Part shown: piece after piece, positions 61,086 to 64,000 of the stretch
Numbering within the stretch: the stretch's first letter is position 1
Layout of the letters: each line of letters starts with the position of its first letter
From: Nocardia brasiliensis ATCC 700358
Lineage (GTDB): Bacteria > Actinomycetota > Actinomycetes > Mycobacteriales > Mycobacteriaceae
Length of the DNA: 64,000 nt
Direction of reading: 5' to 3'
NCBI RefSeq assembly: GCF_000250675.2
Contig: NC_018681.1
Span: 4,898,001 to 4,962,000, forward strand
Notes under the pieces: generated by a model
The model's database searches: none
Seen by the model: the letters and a program-made list of their open reading frames with translations, nothing else
What the model was told of the DNA's origin: nothing
Translations under genes and position numbers: made by a program

Positions 61086-61961
61086 ATGTTCACCGGACGC
61101 ACACTCTGGCCGTCGAATCAGCCGATCGCCGCACCTGCCTTGACAGTGTTCGGCAACCGGCTGGTGCTGGTCTGGTCGACCCAGAACGGCACCATGTACG
61201 CGGCATCGGGGATGGAAGCCGACGGAATCGTCAACGCGAAACCGCTGCCCGCGGATTTCAGTCTGCAACGCCCGGCCTTGGCCGCCCATGCGCAGACCGG
61301 CCTGCTCTACCTCGGCTATACCCGCACCGACGGCAACATGTGGCTCGCGTGGTCGCACAACGGCGTCGACTATCACGACCGCAGGCAGTGGCTGGAACCG
61401 CCGATCGGCGGACCCGCCATGCAGTCCGACAACGTCTCGATGTGGTTGACCTACACCGCACAGCGCGATCTGCGGGTCAATGCGGTGCAATCACAGAATC
61501 CACCGTTCAGCCATTACGGGCGGAGCCCGGAACCCGCCGAACAGAGCGTGGACACCCCCGGACTGGTGATCCGGCCCGACAAGGGCGTGCTGCTGGCGTG
61601 GACCGGTATGGACAGCGCGAACAACCTGAACGCACGCTATATCGGCGTCAATGTGCCGCCCGGGCGCGCGACCTTCAGCGACCGGCTCATCGGCGGCCCG
61701 AATCTGTTCCCCCTCGGCGGCCGCTACGTGGCGGGCTACACCGGCAAGAACACCAACCTCTACTTCCTCTTCGGCGTCGACAACCTGAACGAGGGGCAGA
61801 CCGAGCGGTGGAAGTTCGCCGATACCAGCCCCTGGCCGCCCGCGGTCGCGACCGTCAACGGCGTCACCTACGTCGCCTGGTTCGGCACCGACGGGCAGAA
61901 CAAACTCAACTTCGCCGACCTCGGCTCGATGCCGACGATCTACCGCGGCGGCAGCGGCTAG
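61086..61961 (+). CDS. Putative beta-propeller protein, function unknown
   Basis: A 291-aa protein with repeated short blade-like motifs (LVLVWSTQNG, LYLGYTRTDGNMWLAWS, VSMWLTYTAQRD, VLLAWTGMDSANN, VTYVAWFGTDGQN), as in sialidase-type propellers. No signal peptide or catalytic Asp-box is evident. GGGGGAG precedes ATG 61086. It is divergent from the AraC gene. Confidence 0.7.
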   Translation: MFTGRTLWPSNQPIAAPALTVFGNRLVLVWSTQNGTMYAASGMEADGIVNAKPLPADFSLQRPALAAHAQTGLLYLGYTRTDGNMWLAWSHNGVDYHDRRQWLEPPIGGPAMQSDNVSMWLTYTAQRDLRVNAVQSQNPPFSHYGRSPEPAEQSVDTPGLVIRPDKGVLLAWTGMDSANNLNARYIGVNVPPGRATFSDRLIGGPNLFPLGGRYVAGYTGKNTNLYFLFGVDNLNEGQTERWKFADTSPWPPAVATVNGVTYVAWFGTDGQNKLNFADLGSMPTIYRGGSG

Positions 61962-62039
61962 GGCAGGCCCTGGGCCGGGGACCGCACTGGGGAGCCACAC
62001 ATCCCGGCACCGGGTCGGGTTCGGCTATGGTTGGCGCTT

Positions 62040-62426
62040 GTGACCGTGCGAGTCGAGGCACCACGCAGGCGAGGCATCGCCGTCGTGTTCGCGGCGTCCG
62101 CGCTGTTGCTCGCCCACGCACTGTTCATGTGCGTGCTCGGCCTGCCGGGCGTCTCCGGTACCGCGCAGGCACTGGTGGCCGCGGACAAGACCCTCGGGAC
62201 GATCCACCACGCGGAGGCCCCCACCGACGCGCACGATCAGGGCTGCCTGATGAGCATCCCGCAGCGCGCCGCCGAACCCACCGCCACGACCACCGCCGTC
62301 GACCTCGACCACGCTGACGCACAAGCGGATCCGAGTCGGCCGTGGCTCGCCGGCTGGGGAACATGGCGGATCGCCGCCCCCGACGGACGCGGCATTCTGC
62401 GAAATCTCTGTATCGATCGCTGCTGA
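62040..62426 (+). CDS. Small membrane protein with one N-terminal helix
   Basis: A 128-aa protein. One hydrophobic segment (VVFAASALLLAHALFMCVLG) after a short basic start; the rest is polar with two C-terminal cysteines (NLCIDRC). GTG 62040 is favoured because TATGGT (62026-62031) lies 8 nt upstream like a -10 box, suggesting a leaderless mRNA. Not recognised beyond a DUF6153-like look. Confidence 0.6.
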   Translation: MTVRVEAPRRRGIAVVFAASALLLAHALFMCVLGLPGVSGTAQALVAADKTLGTIHHAEAPTDAHDQGCLMSIPQRAAEPTATTTAVDLDHADAQADPSRPWLAGWGTWRIAAPDGRGILRNLCIDRC

Positions 62427-62526
62427 CGACCAACCCCGCCGGCCGCCGACCTCGGCGCGCCGGCCCGCGGGTTCGTCCGATACAGCACGGCATCTCGGAT
62501 GCCGCTTCGACTCTAGGAGATCGCTC

Positions 62527-63639
62527 ATGTGCAGTGCCGTTGTCGATCGTGTCGTCTTGTCCGCCAACCATCTTCACCCCCAGGAGCAGAGTCGCCGCCG
62601 ACCGGCGACGCTCGTCGGGGACACCCCGGTGCTCTGGATCGGGGAACCGTTCGCCACCGCGGGCCATGGATTCTGGGCCAAACTCGAGGCCCACAACCCC
62701 GGCGGGATGAAGGACCGCCCCGCGCTGCACATGGTCGAACGCGCCATCGCGCGCGGCACACTGCGGCCGGGCGCCGGAATCGTCGAATCGACCAGCGGCA
62801 CCCTGGGTTTGGGGCTGGCGCTGGCGGGGATCGTGCATCGCCATCCGGTCACGCTGGTCACCGATCCCGGGATGGAGCCGATGCTGCGGCGCATGCTGGC
62901 CGCCTACGGCGCCACCATCGACGTGGTCACCGAACCGAGCCCCGTCGGCGGCTGGCAGCAGGCGCGTCGCGATCGGGTCGCGCGATTGCTTGCCGCCCAA
63001 CCTGATTCGTGGTGCCCCGACCAATACAACAACCCGGACAACGTCGACGGCTATCAGTCGCTGGCCTTGGAACTGCTCGCCCAGCTCGGGCACATCGACG
63101 TCCTGGTGTGCTCGGTCGGCACCGGCGGCCATTCGGCCGGGGTCGCGCGGGTGCTGCGCCGATTCCAACCGGACCTGCGCCTGGTCGGCGTGGACACGAT
63201 CGGGTCGACCATCTTCGGACAACCCGCGGCGAGCAGGCTGATGCGCGGGCTCGGCTCGAGCATCCATCCGGCCAATGTCGACTATCCGGCCTTCAGCGAG
63301 GTGCACTGGGTGGCCCCGCACGAAGCGGTCTGGGCGGCACGAACATTGGCCTCGACGCACTATTGCAGCGGCGGCTGGAGCGTCGGCGCGGTGACCCTGG
63401 TCGCGGGCTGGCTGGCGCGCACCCAACCGGCCGGCACCCGGATCGCCGCGGTGTTCCCGGACGGGCCACACCGCTACACCGACACCGTCTACAACGACGA
63501 ATACTGCGCCGAGCACGGGCTTTTCGATCAGCCGGTGCCGGCCGAACCCGACCTGGTCGACGATCCGCACGCACAGGTGGTGCGGCACTGGACGCGCTGC
63601 ACCACCGTCGTCGCGCCGACCACGGCGCTCGCCCGATGA
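62527..63639 (+). CDS. PLP-dependent beta-synthase (cysteine-synthase family)
   Basis: A 370-aa fold-type II PLP enzyme: AHNPGGMKDRPAL supplies the PLP lysine, STSGTLGLGLA the substrate loop, and CSVGTGGHSAGVARVL the phosphate cup. Longer than housekeeping CysK and lacking the usual GHTPLV-type start, it may make a special amino acid. Its stop overlaps the MFS start (ATGA), so the pair is a small biosynthesis/export operon. Confidence 0.82.
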   Translation: MCSAVVDRVVLSANHLHPQEQSRRRPATLVGDTPVLWIGEPFATAGHGFWAKLEAHNPGGMKDRPALHMVERAIARGTLRPGAGIVESTSGTLGLGLALAGIVHRHPVTLVTDPGMEPMLRRMLAAYGATIDVVTEPSPVGGWQQARRDRVARLLAAQPDSWCPDQYNNPDNVDGYQSLALELLAQLGHIDVLVCSVGTGGHSAGVARVLRRFQPDLRLVGVDTIGSTIFGQPAASRLMRGLGSSIHPANVDYPAFSEVHWVAPHEAVWAARTLASTHYCSGGWSVGAVTLVAGWLARTQPAGTRIAAVFPDGPHRYTDTVYNDEYCAEHGLFDQPVPAEPDLVDDPHAQVVRHWTRCTTVVAPTTALAR

Positions 63640-64000
63640 GCGGATGGTGGCGCCGCTGGGCCGCTTTCGACCGGCCGAGTCAGGTGCTGATGGTCAACCA
63701 GTTCGGCATCAATCTGGGTTTCTACATGTTGATGCCCTACCTCGCCGCGCATCTGTCCAGCGGACTCGGGATGGCGGCGTGGACGGTCGGTCTCGTGCTC
63801 GGCGTACGGAATTTCGCGCAGCAGGGCATGTTCCTGGTGGGCGGCACCCTCGCCGACAAGTTCGGTTACAAGCCGCTCATCGTTGCGGGATGTGCCTTGC
63901 GCACCGCGAGTTTCGCGCTGCTGGCACTGGCGGACACCTTGCCCGCCGTGTTGATCGCCGTGGCGGCGACCGGCTTCGCGGGCGCATTGTTCAATCCGGC
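63636..64000 (+). CDS. MFS transporter (3' end outside window)
   Basis: The visible 121 residues contain four hydrophobic segments and the MFS loop motif GGTLADKFGYKPLI. Probably exports the product of the PLP beta-synthase with which it overlaps (ATGA). Confidence 0.85.
   Translation, partial: MSGWWRRWAAFDRPSQVLMVNQFGINLGFYMLMPYLAAHLSSGLGMAAWTVGLVLGVRNFAQQGMFLVGGTLADKFGYKPLIVAGCALRTASFALLALADTLPAVLIAVAATGFAGALFNP

Noticed and set aside
1..64000. tRNA, rRNA, insertion sequences, integrase or att sites
   Set aside because: I looked on both strands and found no cloverleaf, transposase motif or flanking direct repeats that I could support.

Overview
The window is a high-GC actinomycete chromosome segment, most likely from a Nocardia-type organism. 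The evidence is strong GC bias at third codon positions, many GTG starts, 1-14 bp gene overlaps, SARP and XRE-cupin regulators, a mycothiol-era DsbA-like protein, and a fluorinase. As far as I recall, Nocardia brasiliensis is one of the few genera/species known to encode a fluorinase. The species call is inference.

Layout. (1) 1-2318: end of a YbdK/GCS2-type carboxylate-amine ligase, a CsbD stress protein and an SDR oxidoreductase. (2) 2447-12987: a divergent 'lux-like' biosynthetic locus. The minus arm has an unknown 436-aa protein, LuxC acyl reductase, octopine-type dehydrogenase, threonine-synthase-like PLP enzyme, LuxA-type flavin monooxygenase and a flavin-dependent halogenase-like enzyme. 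The plus arm has a ferredoxin, LuxE acyl-protein synthetase and LuxD acyl transferase. LuxA, C, D and E equivalents are present but LuxB is not. (3) 12945-25701: an organofluorine locus. It has a CPA2 antiporter, fluorinase FlA, SAH hydrolase, 5'-FDA phosphorylase FlB, APRT, 5-FDRP isomerase (MtnA-like) and a two-domain 4-fluorothreonine transaldolase. It also has an XRE-cupin regulator, EamA exporter, LuxR-type regulator, Usp protein and a YbaK-type aminoacyl-tRNA deacylase. Together they make a nearly complete route from SAM + fluoride to 4-fluorothreonine, with export and tRNA-editing self-protection. (4) 25894-39577: OsmC, then a poorly understood block of large proteins without visible signal peptides. 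It contains an M15/M15/glucosaminidase cell-wall hydrolase, an alpha/beta hydrolase with an acidic pentapeptide repeat, a HEXXH zincin, an 805-aa scaffold-like protein and an M1-like metallopeptidase, with two SARP regulators. (5) 39701-44299: alpha/beta hydrolase, a TetR-controlled quinone oxidoreductase, an FAD-linked oxidase and a SnoaL-like protein. (6) 44296-54264: a ten-gene pob/pca operon taking 4-hydroxybenzoate through protocatechuate to succinyl-CoA + acetyl-CoA, with a divergent LysR gene. Its thiolase gene pcaF is broken by a perfect 14-bp tandem duplication. (7) 54276-64000: GH65 phosphorylase + beta-phosphoglucomutase, a nucleotidyltransferase/BON/phosphoesterase trio, DsbA-like protein, AraC regulator, a putative beta-propeller, a small membrane protein, a PLP beta-synthase and the start of an MFS transporter.

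The two secondary-metabolite loci touch tail-to-tail: luxD and the antiporter gene overlap by 43 bp. One 13-kb stretch therefore carries fluorinase chemistry beside a flavin halogenase and a lux-type carboxylic acid reductase set. The lux-like locus and the 26-39 kb block are the parts I cannot match to a described system.
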